The notes: a model not told the origin generated them from the letters alone. Shown: positions 26,238 through 35,717, counted from the stretch's first letter. The stretch is DNA of 64,000 bases from Arachnia propionica (GCF_037055325.1 NZ_CP146373.1:620001-684000), one strand, 5' to 3'. Numbers and translations: made by a program.

Positions 26238-27161
26238 TCAGAACGACGGGAAGGGAGCTGAGGGTTTGATGGCCAGAGCCCTCAACCCCTGCAACAGCGG
26301 CAGGAGCCGGTGCTGCGGGGCAAGCTTCTCCAACTGCTCCAAGCACTCCGTCTGCTGTGCTCCCTGATTGTCGTACCAGCAGATCAGAGACAGCATCGCG
26401 AGCACCTCAGAAGCCCGCGCTTCGCTGCACATGCGTCTGGCGTAAGCGATCCTGGGACGTAGTTTGGCCGCACTGTCCCGATCAAGACGAGCCACCACAT
26501 CCCCAGCCAGCCCGGGATCACCCACCAGAACCGCCAGCTGCGCCCCCTCGACAGGGAGCAGTGGCTCCCCACCAGTCAGCAATCTCTCCATGAGTTCTCT
26601 GCGCTGTCTTTGACTAAGCTCAGCAACATACTCAAGGGCTGATTCCGTAAGGAACTCCACCTCTGCGGGATCCCCAGAGGGACGCACCTCGGCGATCACT
26701 TCCGCCCGGCTCCGGGCTATTTGGATCCCCAGATAGACAGCCTCAGCGGAGAGAGCCGTCGCGGCAGGATCCCATGCGAAACCCTCGGGAGGCGTCAGCC
26801 CCGAAGGCGTGGCAATCCAGTAACGATCCGATGCGGCCACGAGCACATCAGTCACTGCGCCCTTGATCTCGGAGGCAAAACGCACCAATCGCTCACTGTG
26901 TTCGCCCGGGTTCTCCGTGTATCCACAGACCACAAAACTGCTGGACTCTAAGGTCCGCGCCGCGGCCTCAACCTGCTCGACCAGAGCGGCTCCGCCCTCG
27001 TCAAGCCAGCCCAGGTCTGCGCGCGCACAGAATTCCACATGATTCTCAGATATCCCCAGCACTACGCAGGACTCTGTCGGGTGGAAACCGAGACAAATCC
27101 CGGGAACGCAGAGGAGATCCTCGTCGGTGGAGCTGTGCAGGGTGGTTCCAAAAGTGTTCAC
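26238..27161 (-). CDS. DUF4192 domain-containing protein
   Basis: This 307-residue protein has the DUF4192 pattern: LLCVPGICLGFHPTESCVVLGI at the start, a middle section with VVCGYTENPGE, and a helical C-terminal half with ARRMCSEARASEVLAMLSLICWYD. The family is confined to Actinomycetota and has no known function. It lies 20 bp upstream of the sugar kinase on the same strand and may form a transcript with it. Confidence 0.85.
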   Translation of the reverse strand: MNTFGTTLHSSTDEDLLCVPGICLGFHPTESCVVLGISENHVEFCARADLGWLDEGGAALVEQVEAAARTLESSSFVVCGYTENPGEHSERLVRFASEIKGAVTDVLVAASDRYWIATPSGLTPPEGFAWDPAATALSAEAVYLGIQIARSRAEVIAEVRPSGDPAEVEFLTESALEYVAELSQRQRRELMERLLTGGEPLLPVEGAQLAVLVGDPGLAGDVVARLDRDSAAKLRPRIAYARRMCSEARASEVLAMLSLICWYDNQGAQQTECLEQLEKLAPQHRLLPLLQGLRALAIKPSAPFPSF

Positions 27162-27253
27162 ACCACCGTCATGGGGTGTTGCGCTCCAGATTCTCCATTT
27201 TCACTCGAACCGTCACGATTGTTGACAAGCAGGCCGGTATGGTGTGAGCCACC

Positions 27254-27871
27254 ATGAACCTTCCACAGTGGCAGAACGCTCCTCAGCAGATTCCTCCCGC
27301 CCGACAGGGACGGGATCCACGGGTGCCCTTTGGCACCCCCACATCCAACACCCTGAACACGCCCACACAGATCGAGGCCTACCAGCAGCCGCGGGGCGGG
27401 GCAGCGCGCAGCATACTGATCGGGGTCCTGGCCCTCGCCGTGGTCGCTGCCGTTCTGTTGGGCCTGCAGTCCCTCGGATCAAGCCAAGGTGAGACCGCTG
27501 GAGTCCCCAGCAATGTAGCGCCATCCGCGGGCATGTCCTCACTGGGAGCCGAAGAGAGCAAAGCACCCTTCGAAGCAAATGGCGGGGGAACTTTCGAACT
27601 CCTCTCCTCCGCCTGGACCAGCGACAACACCGTCAAGGTGCAGGTTCGCATCACCTTGAAAGAGGGCTCGGCGTCCTTTGACATCTATCTGCTGTCAAGC
27701 AAGACCATGAAAAGTTACCAACCGACAAACTCCCCATCCATGCGTGTCCGATCCGGACAGCCCACGGAAATCGCCCTCGAGTTCGCTGCGCCGAAAGAGA
27801 TGAGCACCATCGTTCTCTCAACTGAGAACGGGAACGGTCGGGGTCTGGCTGCGTTGAAGGTCACTCCTTGA
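27254..27871 (+). CDS. Single-pass membrane protein with extracytoplasmic domain, unknown function
   Basis: This 205-residue protein has a Pro/Gln-rich cytoplasmic head (residues 1-50), one transmembrane helix at about 53-73 (SILIGVLALAVVAAVLLGL) and an outer domain from 105 with beta-strand character (GGTFELLSSAWTSDNTVKVQVRITL). I do not recognise the family. It is divergent from the DUF4192 gene and overlaps the convergent DMT transporter by 11 bp at its 3' end. Confidence 0.7.
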   Translation: MNLPQWQNAPQQIPPARQGRDPRVPFGTPTSNTLNTPTQIEAYQQPRGGAARSILIGVLALAVVAAVLLGLQSLGSSQGETAGVPSNVAPSAGMSSLGAEESKAPFEANGGGTFELLSSAWTSDNTVKVQVRITLKEGSASFDIYLLSSKTMKSYQPTNSPSMRVRSGQPTEIALEFAAPKEMSTIVLSTENGNGRGLAALKVTP

Positions 27872-28802
27872 CAATCATGTCGGACGCCTTGGCCGCCTTC
27901 TCGCGTTCCTCCACCGCCTCGGGGTGGTCCTTGGAAAGCATCACCACCCCGTATACCGCCACCGCACCAGAGATGACCATGCCGGCTGCAGGGCCTATCC
28001 CCATTCCAGCTCCTTCACCAAGGACAAGCAACCCGAACAGGACAGCGACAAAAGGATCCACCGTAGTCATGGTCCCCACCGTGATCTCCGCGGGACCAGA
28101 TGCGTAACCCTGCTGGATCATCCAGGCCCCGAGACCGTAGCAGGCGAGCATGTATCCAATGACTGCGAGGGTCGTGGGGTGGAGCAGGTGGAATTCCCCG
28201 GACTGAACCATGTTCATGGCGGCCTTCATCATGCCGGACGCCAAGCCGTAGAAAATTGCTCCGACTGATGACCACATCACGGCCTTGGCCCAGGGAGCGG
28301 TCTTCTTGGCCGCGAAGAAAGAGAGCGCTGCGCAGATCACGCAAACCGCCACGAAGGACCACGTGATCGGCATGAAACCAAACTGCTTCTTCCCATTCGC
28401 GAACAGCGACGAGAACACAGTGAACCCGACCACTCCGACCACGGTCACCAGGACAGCCCGCCATACCTGATAGGAGATCCGATGGCCATGGATACGGGAG
28501 GCAAGGACCACTGACCACGGAACCGCCAGAATTCCGACCGGCTGAACGACCGCAACAGGAGCCATGGTCAACGCCCACAAGTGCAGACCAGCTCCGGCAA
28601 AAACACAGAGCAGGCCAAGCAGCCACTTGGGAATGAGAAGCAGTTTCAGCATCCCCATCAGGGTGAGACGGTTGGAGGATGCCGTGGCGTTTGGGTCGAA
28701 CGTGGACTTCACACCGAGGTGCTGCAGAGTAGCTCCACTGGCGAACAGGAAGGAGGAGATCACCTGCAACGTGATGGCAAGGGGAATGCCCACGCGCGTC
28801 AC
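27861..28802 (-). CDS. DMT-family transporter
   Basis: This 313-residue protein has about nine hydrophobic helices. It resembles the EamA/NIPA-like drug/metabolite transporter superfamily, with internal glycine-rich helices (AVVQPVGILAVPWSVVLASRI and TVDPFVAVLFGLLVLGEGAG) typical of paired repeats. The C terminus is charged and cytoplasmic. The substrate is unknown. It stands alone. Confidence 0.8.
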   Translation of the reverse strand: MTRVGIPLAITLQVISSFLFASGATLQHLGVKSTFDPNATASSNRLTLMGMLKLLLIPKWLLGLLCVFAGAGLHLWALTMAPVAVVQPVGILAVPWSVVLASRIHGHRISYQVWRAVLVTVVGVVGFTVFSSLFANGKKQFGFMPITWSFVAVCVICAALSFFAAKKTAPWAKAVMWSSVGAIFYGLASGMMKAAMNMVQSGEFHLLHPTTLAVIGYMLACYGLGAWMIQQGYASGPAEITVGTMTTVDPFVAVLFGLLVLGEGAGMGIGPAAGMVISGAVAVYGVVMLSKDHPEAVEEREKAAKASDMIVKE

Positions 28803-28892
28803 CTTTCACTAGTTGACAAGAACTGCAAGGGACACCCTAGTGGGTGATTCCTCCCGAACCATCAGACCTGGGGCTGGTATCCCCCGGGACTC

Positions 28893-30038
28893 TCAGTCCG
28901 CGTAAACCACGACCTTATCCCCAGCACTCACTTGGTCGAACAGAGAAGCGATGGCACCCTTGTCACGCACGTTGACACAACCGTGGGATGCACCGTTGTA
29001 GCCGTTCTGGGCGAAGTCAGCGGAGTAGTGAACGGCCTGCCCTCCCGAGAAGAACATGGCATAGGGCATGGGAGTGTGGTAAATCGTCGAGACGTGGTCA
29101 CGAGACTTCCAACCGACAGAGAAGACCCCGTTACGAGTGGGGGTCTCGTCCGAGCCGAACCGCACAGCGAGCGTCACCTGGACCTGGCCATCGATCACCC
29201 AAGCAAGCTTTCGCTGCGCCTTGGAGATACACAGCACCCGCCCTTGGAGGCAGCGGTCATCAAGCGTCATCCCGTTTTCCTCAGGTTTCTGAGTGGGTTT
29301 GACGTTGTCCAGCTCGTTTGAGCTAGGTTTGCGGGTCATGGAATTGAGCCGATCCAGCGTGCGCTGATCCACCTCGCCTGTTACAGGAAGCTGTCGTTTG
29401 CCCTGAAAACCCTTCACGGACTCGACCGTGGCATCGTCATATTCACCGTTGACGTCCGGAGCATACCAACCGATCTGTTTCAGCCGGGCCTGGGGATCCT
29501 TGACGTTGTCCCCCTTGTCACCTTTCGCCATCAAGGCTGGGCCGGGCTTCAGAGCGTTGTTCATCTCCTCCTCGGTGGGTTTCCGGGTCATCGAGGTCAG
29601 GTTGTCCATCGTCACCTGATCCACGAAACCGAGAACCGGAAGACCACGCTTGGCCTGAAAACCTTCTACAGCAAGCTTGGTCTTGTCGTCGAAGTTTCCA
29701 GAAATTTGCCCCTCGAACCACCCAATCTGGAGGAGCCGGTGCTGAAGTTCCCGAACCTTGTCACCGCTCTCCCCTGGAGAGAGCAGGGCTGCTACGGATG
29801 CCGTTGTGGATGGCGTCGGCTGCGGCGTGGAACTGGGGGATTCACTGGGCTCGACCGATGCAGAAGTCGGCTCCGCCGAACTGGGAACGACAGGGCTACT
29901 TGCAACTTCACCCGGAGAGTCGCTCGGACTGGTGCTTGCAGGAACTTCCTGAGTACATCCTGAGAGAAATAGAAGCGAAATCACAGGGACGACTGCAAAA
30001 CGTTTCACCACCGGGCTCCTGTTTGACTTTGGACTCAC
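28893..30038 (-). CDS. L,D-transpeptidase lipoprotein with two peptidoglycan-binding domains
   Basis: This 381-residue exported protein begins with a signal sequence ending in the lipobox LSGC. A Ser/Thr/Pro-rich linker, two PG_binding_1 repeats (KVRELQHRLLQIGWFEGQISGNFDD and the similar KDPQARLKQIGWYAPDVNGEYDD) and a YkuD catalytic domain follow. The catalytic motif GASHGCVNVRDKG contains the Cys nucleophile and the conserved His, Gly and Arg. It should form 3-3 cross-links or attach proteins in the wall. Both peptidoglycan-binding modules end in a near-identical LTSMTRKPT/LNSMTRKPS linker, so they arose by duplication. Confidence 0.92.
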   Translation of the reverse strand: MSPKSNRSPVVKRFAVVPVISLLFLSGCTQEVPASTSPSDSPGEVASSPVVPSSAEPTSASVEPSESPSSTPQPTPSTTASVAALLSPGESGDKVRELQHRLLQIGWFEGQISGNFDDKTKLAVEGFQAKRGLPVLGFVDQVTMDNLTSMTRKPTEEEMNNALKPGPALMAKGDKGDNVKDPQARLKQIGWYAPDVNGEYDDATVESVKGFQGKRQLPVTGEVDQRTLDRLNSMTRKPSSNELDNVKPTQKPEENGMTLDDRCLQGRVLCISKAQRKLAWVIDGQVQVTLAVRFGSDETPTRNGVFSVGWKSRDHVSTIYHTPMPYAMFFSGGQAVHYSADFAQNGYNGASHGCVNVRDKGAIASLFDQVSAGDKVVVYAD

Positions 30039-30079
30039 GTTCCACCTTTGCTAACGGAAATCATCGTACAGCATGAGAC

Positions 30080-30769
30080 TCACATCGTGTAGGTGTTGAG
30101 ATGCCTTCTCCGTTCAAGATGATCTGGGATGGCTGCCGCCACCAAAGACCAGAATTCCTTGCCGTGGCCGGCATGTTTCAGGTGAGCCAGCTCATGCACG
30201 ACCACGTACTCGAGAGCGGCTACGGGAAGCCTCACTAAGGCCGTATTGAGAGTGATCGCCCTGGTCCGGTGATTGCACGAACCCCATCTGGTACGCATAG
30301 CGCGATATCGGATCAGGGCTGGTTGCGGCACCCCCATGACCGGCACCCACGAGTCGAACAGTGGCCGGGAAACGCGTTCCATTTCACTGCGTCGGAACAT
30401 GGCGATGGCTCGTTCCCTGGCTACTTCACCCGCCCCCGTAATTATCAGCCGATGGCCGGCAACCCAGGCGCGAGCCCGGTCTCCTCGCCCGCACTCCACG
30501 TCGTACCATCTGCCCCACAATCTGACCCTCCCCCCGTCCTCGAGCCGGTCGGCCTCAAGGGCCGTTTCTCGCAGCTGCTCGCGCTTCCGATCTATCCAGG
30601 GCCGCTGTTCCCGGATGAACCGACTTATCCGTCCCGACGGAACGCCGAGCGGGGCCGAAACCACCACATTTCCCCCAGGCGGAATGATCCGCAGACGGAT
30701 ATTTTTCATCCGTTTCCAGGTTACCGACACCGCAAGATCATCCACTTGGAGCTGACAGTGTTCCACCAT
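30080..30769 (-). CDS. YgjP/DUF45-type zinc metallopeptidase
   Basis: This 229-residue protein has the DUF45/YgjP fold: an N-terminal beta region with RLRIIPPGGNVVVSAPLGVP, the segment RYRAMRTRWGSCNHRTRAITLNT, and the zinc site VVHELAHLKHAGHGKEFW (HExxH plus third His). Members are soluble metallopeptidase-like proteins, sometimes found next to type I restriction genes. No such genes are visible here. The cellular target is unknown. Confidence 0.88.
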   Translation of the reverse strand: MVEHCQLQVDDLAVSVTWKRMKNIRLRIIPPGGNVVVSAPLGVPSGRISRFIREQRPWIDRKREQLRETALEADRLEDGGRVRLWGRWYDVECGRGDRARAWVAGHRLIITGAGEVARERAIAMFRRSEMERVSRPLFDSWVPVMGVPQPALIRYRAMRTRWGSCNHRTRAITLNTALVRLPVAALEYVVVHELAHLKHAGHGKEFWSLVAAAIPDHLERRRHLNTYTM

Positions 30770-30790
30770 ATATGAAACTCATTTCCGTTA

Positions 30791-31540
30791 TCAGGAATCC
30801 TGAGGAGCAGGCAACACAGGGCTGCGTCCGCTCAGAGCGGAGAACAACGTCCCCGTCACCACTGCACTGACGAGGATTGCGGAGAGCATGGTCAGCTGGA
30901 ACATAGCGGCCCCGACGGGGTTGGTGCCTCCGAACAGCGCGCCGATGAAGGCCCCGGGCAGGGTAACCAGGCCTGTGTTGCGAGTCTGGTCGAGGTTCGG
31001 AAGCAGGGATTCCCTCACCGCATTACGCCGGAGCCAGGTGGTTGCCTGGGACGGGGTCGCCCCCAGAGCCAGCCAACCTTCCACCTCTCCACGGTGGGCA
31101 TCGAGAGCAGCCCAGATCCTGCGCGAAGTCAGGGTGACTATGTTCATGGAGTTGCCAATGACGCTGCCGGCAATGGCCACCACATGTTGGGGCGTAGGTG
31201 AGATCAACCCGACCAGGAGAGTCAGGAACAAGGAGGACGTTCCTCCCACGACGACAGAGATCACGGCATTGCGCCTGCCGCCGGGCAGCACCTCTGCTCT
31301 GGAGGCTCCTGTCCAGGATGCGGTGGAGAGCATCAACGCAATGAACCCCAGCACCAGCCAGGGCCACTGGTTGACGCCGCTCAGCAGCACAGAAATTGCT
31401 GCCAACTGCATTGCCGCTCGTAGAACCGCCGTGAAAGGCAACCATCGCAACGCCACCCCGTGCAGCCGCAGCAGAAGAATCGACGTGGCGACGAGTGCCA
31501 GAATTCCACCGCCGAACCGCAGCCAGTCCCACACACTCAC
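30791..31540 (-). CDS. FetB-like (UPF0014) ABC permease
   Basis: This 249-residue protein has about seven hydrophobic helices and the UPF0014 signatures GSVIGNSMN and TLPGAFIGALFGGTNPVGAAMFQL. In E. coli FetB pairs with the ATPase FetA in iron homeostasis. No FetA-type ATPase lies beside this copy; the next gene encodes an SMC-like protein. The partner must therefore be elsewhere, or the protein acts differently. Confidence 0.85.
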   Translation of the reverse strand: MSVWDWLRFGGGILALVATSILLLRLHGVALRWLPFTAVLRAAMQLAAISVLLSGVNQWPWLVLGFIALMLSTASWTGASRAEVLPGGRRNAVISVVVGGTSSLFLTLLVGLISPTPQHVVAIAGSVIGNSMNIVTLTSRRIWAALDAHRGEVEGWLALGATPSQATTWLRRNAVRESLLPNLDQTRNTGLVTLPGAFIGALFGGTNPVGAAMFQLTMLSAILVSAVVTGTLFSALSGRSPVLPAPQDS

Positions 31541-31570
31541 ATCCGGACTGTATCGCCGCTTGCCGTAGTG

Positions 31571-34150
31571 TCAGAGGCGTATCACGTGTGCGTCTCCGAT
31601 CTGGTCAAAACGTTCTGGCTGGCAGGTGAGGATGATCGTCTGGACGCTGCCCCCGACACGGTTGAGGACCGCTCCCAGACGCGTCAGGCGATCAGGATCG
31701 GCGAACCCGAGGGCGTCATCGATGATCAGGGGCACTCCCTCACCGGGTTGGACGAGCTGCGCGCAGGCCAACCGGCCGAGCAGGGAGAGCTGCTCGCGGG
31801 CCCCACTGGACAACGACTGGAAGGGCACCGTCTCGCCGGCCAGGGTGCGGGAGGCGATGTTCAGTTCCGGTGTCACCTCGACCGCCAAATCCGGACCGAA
31901 GACGAGCCGCCCCAGGGCCTCGATGCGTTCCCGGAACGGGGCGACGTAGCGCAACTGAGCCTCGGCACGGTGACGGTTCAGCGTCTTTCTGAGCAGGCTC
32001 ACCGCATCAGCCGCGCGCTGCCGGGAGGCCTGACGCGCCTCCGCCTGTTCCAGCCGGGCACGGGCCTCGGACAGCCTGTCGTAGGTACCCCCGGCGAGCC
32101 GGTCGTCGAGCAGCGTGGAGAGCTTGGTCAGTTCCTCATCCAGGTCCCCGCTCTCCTTCGTCAACCGGGTCACCACCGCGCGGGCATTCCCGAGGCGGGA
32201 ATCCAGGCCGGCTGCATCAGCGAACTCCAGTTCCTTGTCCACGGCGTCCTTTTCGATGACGCACTTCTCGAGGGCGGCGGTGGCCTCGGTCACGGCCTCC
32301 CCTATCTTTTCGTCCGGGGTATCGGCCCGAGCTGCCTCGAGCCTGGTCGAGGCGTCATCCCCGCGGGCCTCGAGGTGGCGCAGCTCGGCCTCCTCGCGGA
32401 TCAGGTCCTCCCGCGCCTGCTGCTGGGTGGCCCGTGCGGATTCCAGCGCCACGCGCGCGCCCGCGGTCCGGACCGCGGCCGCCTCGACGGCCGCGGCGAT
32501 CCCGGAGCGTTCCTCCTCCACACCCGCCAGTTCCCCAGCGGCCAGGTCCCCCACGGATTCGTCCAGCGCCTCGACACGGGCCCGCAGCTCGGCTTCGTTC
32601 TCGTCCCCGAGGATCAGCCGAATGGTCTCGTTGGCGGCTTCCCGTTCCTTCCGGGCCTGGTTGTGTTCCTCCGCCATTGCCCAGGCCGCGGCGACATCCG
32701 GGATGCCGTGGCTGACCAACGCCTCGGTCAGAGCGTCCTCAGCCTCGCGGGCCCTGCGTCCCACGTCGTCGGTCCCGTCACCGGGAGAAACCGTGATCCT
32801 CATGTAGCCGGGGACCTCGACGACGACCGGGGCCTTGACCGGGATCGGACCGTGGGTTCCGGGTTCGAGGGTTTCTCCGTCCAGGAGGGTCTTGTCCGCC
32901 ACCTCGATGGCGACCCGGGCAGCCCTGGTCTCCCAGGTCTCCCGGGCGATCCGCGCGGTGACCTCGACTTTCTCCAACATGCGGCAGGCATCCTCGTCGA
33001 CGGTGTTGGCGTTCAGCACCGCCACCGCATCATGCAGCCGCCGTTCTGCTTCTGCGAGGCGTTCCAGTCGCTCCTTCAGAGCCTCGAGCTCCGCCACGTC
33101 ACGGGCCTGCCGAATACGGTTGTCGATCTCACGCACTTGGGCCCGGAGGGCTCCTTCCTCCTCCTCCGCGTTCCGGGCCTCCTCGGCGCGGGCCACCAGG
33201 GTGTCCTGGGCGTGACTCGCACGTTGTCGTGCCTGCTCGACCCCAGTCAAGGTCTCCGCCAAAGTGGCGTCGAGTTCTCCCATCAGCGCCTTGGCGTCCT
33301 CCCGGTCACGGGCCAGCCGCTCCGCGGTTTCCCTGGCCGCGGTGGCCTCCGCGATCTGTTTGGCTGCCCGATCCGCGCGCTGGCGGAGTTCGTCAAGGGC
33401 CCTGCTCGACTCGACAAGTTCCGCCTCCTGTTCCCGCGCCTGTTCAAGGCGTTTTCCCTTGGCGTCGCGGGCGGCAACGGCCTCTCCGTGCCTCTCGGTC
33501 AAGGAGTCGATCTCCCGACTCACCTTCTCAAGGGCGCGCACCTCTTCGGCCAGGGCCTCCAATTCCTTCTGCCCACGGGCCAGATCCCCGGTCGGTTTTC
33601 CCGTCTGCGTGAAGTACCGCAGGTATTCCTTCTCGACGGCCTCCAGGAGGGCATCGTATTCCCCGGTCGAGGGGCCGGCGCCGTCCAGTGCCCTGCGGAG
33701 CGCGGGCAGCCGGGCCAGGCTGGCCTGTCCCAAGGAGTTGCCCTGCAGCACCTCTAAAGCCTCGAAAAGCCCCTCATCCGTGGTCTCCGCGACGACCTGG
33801 AGGAAGCGCTCGTGCGCATCATCCCCGCTCAGCCTCTCGGGGTTCGGGGCCGTGATGTTCAGCTCGGTCCTCTTCCCTCTGAGCCACTGCTTGTAGTAGG
33901 TGAGGCGGTATTCACCGGTGCTAAGCTCCACCTCCACCTCGGGGCCGACATCCCGCCCCACCGGCTGGGTGTCACGCACCTCCTTCCGGAGCGTGGTGGC
34001 CTTGTGGATGCGAAGGTGTCGCAGCGCTTCGACGAGGGTGGACTTTCCCACTTCGTTTCGACCCTCGATCACGGTGACCCCGTCGAAGAACTCCAGGGCG
34101 CGTTCCGTGGTGCCGCGGTAGTTGCGCAGGGTGATCCGGTGAATCCTCAT
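31571..34150 (-). CDS. SMC/Rad50-like ATPase (YhaN/SbcC-like)
   Basis: This 859-residue protein has an N-terminal half-ATPase with Walker A VIEGRNEVGKSTLVEAL, two long heptad-rich coiled coils (about 170-420 and 520-720) around a central beta-rich hinge (about 440-490), and a C-terminal half-ATPase with an ABC signature-like FQSLSSGAREQLSLLGRLA and Walker B PLIIDDALGFAD. This is the SbcC/Rad50 plan in the shorter YhaN form. With the coupled nuclease it should process DNA ends or hairpins. No zinc-hook CxxC is seen in the hinge, as in YhaN. Confidence 0.88.
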   Translation of the reverse strand: MRIHRITLRNYRGTTERALEFFDGVTVIEGRNEVGKSTLVEALRHLRIHKATTLRKEVRDTQPVGRDVGPEVEVELSTGEYRLTYYKQWLRGKRTELNITAPNPERLSGDDAHERFLQVVAETTDEGLFEALEVLQGNSLGQASLARLPALRRALDGAGPSTGEYDALLEAVEKEYLRYFTQTGKPTGDLARGQKELEALAEEVRALEKVSREIDSLTERHGEAVAARDAKGKRLEQAREQEAELVESSRALDELRQRADRAAKQIAEATAARETAERLARDREDAKALMGELDATLAETLTGVEQARQRASHAQDTLVARAEEARNAEEEEGALRAQVREIDNRIRQARDVAELEALKERLERLAEAERRLHDAVAVLNANTVDEDACRMLEKVEVTARIARETWETRAARVAIEVADKTLLDGETLEPGTHGPIPVKAPVVVEVPGYMRITVSPGDGTDDVGRRAREAEDALTEALVSHGIPDVAAAWAMAEEHNQARKEREAANETIRLILGDENEAELRARVEALDESVGDLAAGELAGVEEERSGIAAAVEAAAVRTAGARVALESARATQQQAREDLIREEAELRHLEARGDDASTRLEAARADTPDEKIGEAVTEATAALEKCVIEKDAVDKELEFADAAGLDSRLGNARAVVTRLTKESGDLDEELTKLSTLLDDRLAGGTYDRLSEARARLEQAEARQASRQRAADAVSLLRKTLNRHRAEAQLRYVAPFRERIEALGRLVFGPDLAVEVTPELNIASRTLAGETVPFQSLSSGAREQLSLLGRLACAQLVQPGEGVPLIIDDALGFADPDRLTRLGAVLNRVGGSVQTIILTCQPERFDQIGDAHVIRL

Positions 34151-35262
34151 GCCAGTTCTCCTGAAAACCGGTAGAGCAGGGACAGGGCGTCCCTCGCGGT
34201 GGTGCTTTCGGCGCCCAGCCCGACCAGCTCCTGCAAGGCATCAGAGGCGAAGCCGGTCAGTCCCAGATCCGCGAAGTCGTGATCGTCGGGGAGAACCACG
34301 AGATCGGTGTGGCGTTTCCACGTGTCAAGCCTGGCGAACAGGGGCCCCAATTCGGTGAGTTCCGCATCGAGTCGCGCGGATTCCCTGACCGACAGGGTGC
34401 CTCGCAGTTTCAGCCAGACCGCGGTACATTCCTTGTTGGGCAGTCCCTGCAGGCGAGCGATCAGCCGGTTCACGTCAACGCTGGAGGAGAGGTCTTCCTC
34501 CAGCACGGTGAAGCTCCAGCGACCAGTCCGGATCACCTCCACCCGCGGGGAAGCACCGGAGATCTCCACGAGCAGGACGTTGCCGGGGGCGGTCTCGCGG
34601 CGGGCGGTCACCTCTGGAGTGCCCGGGTACCAGATCCCGGGGGCCACTTCGGTGAGGGAGTGCCTGTCCCCCAGGACCGCGAAGTGAATCAGACCCTCGC
34701 GGATCCGTGCTGCCAGGGCCACATCATCGATGGTGGCCAGCGATTCCCGGTCCGGGTTGAGATCGACCACCGCGCCGTGTCCCACCAGGATCCGGGTCAT
34801 ACCCTCGGCAGGAGGTTCAAGGCCGGCGCAGGCTGCCGCCACGAGATCAACCTCTGGGCGTTTCGAGAACCAGGGGGCTGCCACCACCTCGACCCCGGGC
34901 ACCAGTTCGAAGGGCTCCGAGCTCCTCGCGACGACGACATGAGAGGGGCACCGATCCTCGAAAGCCCGCGACCGATAGATGGAGGACGCGTCCAGGGGGT
35001 CGTGGTTGCCCGGGACCAATAGCACCGGTACCGGACAGGCGCGTAGAGCTTCGAAAGCCCGGAGGAGAATCGAACGGTCAAGTTGGTTCGATTCGAACAC
35101 GTCACCACCGACCACCACGAAACCAGCATCACGCTGCGCGGCGATCCGACCGATCTCGGCCACGGTATCAAGCCGAGCCTGGTGAAAACGTGCGCGAGCT
35201 TCGTCATCCAGGAAATGGGCGGTCATTCCCAGTTGCCAGTCAGCGGTTGCGATGAACCTCAT
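34147..35262 (-). CDS. SbcD/YhaO-like DNA repair metallophosphoesterase
   Basis: This 371-residue protein has the Mre11-type phosphoesterase motifs DWQLGM, GGDVFESN, VPGNHDP, VGHGAV and GDRHSL. It is the nuclease partner of the downstream ATPase, whose ATG overlaps this stop by 4 bp. The DxH motif I appears as ADWQLG, lacking the usual His after Asp (ADWQ for ADLH/ADWH), which may change metal binding. It belongs to the YhaO-like branch of SbcD proteins. The pair forms a self-contained operon. Confidence 0.87.
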   Translation of the reverse strand: MRFIATADWQLGMTAHFLDDEARARFHQARLDTVAEIGRIAAQRDAGFVVVGGDVFESNQLDRSILLRAFEALRACPVPVLLVPGNHDPLDASSIYRSRAFEDRCPSHVVVARSSEPFELVPGVEVVAAPWFSKRPEVDLVAAACAGLEPPAEGMTRILVGHGAVVDLNPDRESLATIDDVALAARIREGLIHFAVLGDRHSLTEVAPGIWYPGTPEVTARRETAPGNVLLVEISGASPRVEVIRTGRWSFTVLEEDLSSSVDVNRLIARLQGLPNKECTAVWLKLRGTLSVRESARLDAELTELGPLFARLDTWKRHTDLVVLPDDHDFADLGLTGFASDALQELVGLGAESTTARDALSLLYRFSGELA

Positions 35263-35359
35263 CGGTTCTCCCTTCGTCGCATCTCAGGTATATCAGCCGC
35301 CACCGTTGGGCGCTCTTGAAGCCTGGTCGCACTCTTGACCCAGATATCCACGTATGCAA

Positions 35360-35383
35360 TTATCTGCGCATGCATGCAGATAA
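35360..35383. promoter_or_regulatory. Candidate ArsR-family operator
   Basis: Perfect 8-bp arms TTATCTGC / GCAGATAA surround the self-complementary core GCATGCAT, a 24-bp nearly continuous dyad. It covers the arsR-like ATG (35370). A TTGACC -35-like hexamer lies at 35335. Autorepression by the ArsR protein is the likely function. Confidence 0.55.
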
Positions 35384-35717
35384 GCCTGTCATCGATTCGC
35401 CCACCCCGGAGCACATTGACCTCGCCGTGGCGGTCTTCTCGATGCTGGCCGAGCCGACGAGGGTGCGCATCATCCTGGCACTGCAGGACCGTGAGCTCTC
35501 CGTCGGGCAAATCGCCTAGGCCGTCGACAAGACGCCCACCGCCGTTTCCCAGCATCTCGCCAAGCTGCGGCTGACCCGCATGGTCGCCAGCCGCCAGGAG
35601 GGGCAGCGTATCTTCTACAGCCTCACCAACGAGCATGCCCGCCAGTTGGTGGCCGACGCCCTGTTCCAGGCCGAACACGCCGTCGACGAGCATCCGGCGC
35701 ACCACGGGAGGGCATGA
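35370..35717 (+). pseudogene. ArsR/SmtB-family regulator interrupted by an amber codon
   Basis: The frame encodes a typical 115-residue ArsR protein: EHIDLAVAVFSMLAEPTRVR, then ELSVGQIA, a TAG at 35517-35519, and then AVDKTPTAVSQHLAKLRLTR, VASRQEGQRIFYSL and a His-rich tail (AEHAVDEHPAHHGRA). The TAG falls just before the recognition helices, where relatives have a Glu (GAG), so a G-to-T change explains it. The true stop overlaps the MFS start (ATGA), showing the genes were coupled. A truncated 49-residue product would lack DNA binding, so the downstream exporter may now be constitutive. Confidence 0.75.

Noticed and set aside
27222-27243. TTGACA and TATGGT as a promoter for the single-pass membrane protein
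   Set aside because: The spacing of about 10 bp is too short for a sigma-70-type promoter.
31460-33757. Very long open frame antisense to the SMC-like ATPase
   Set aside because: High-GC genes give long antisense frames. Its translation has no domain pattern and the opposite strand carries Walker motifs.
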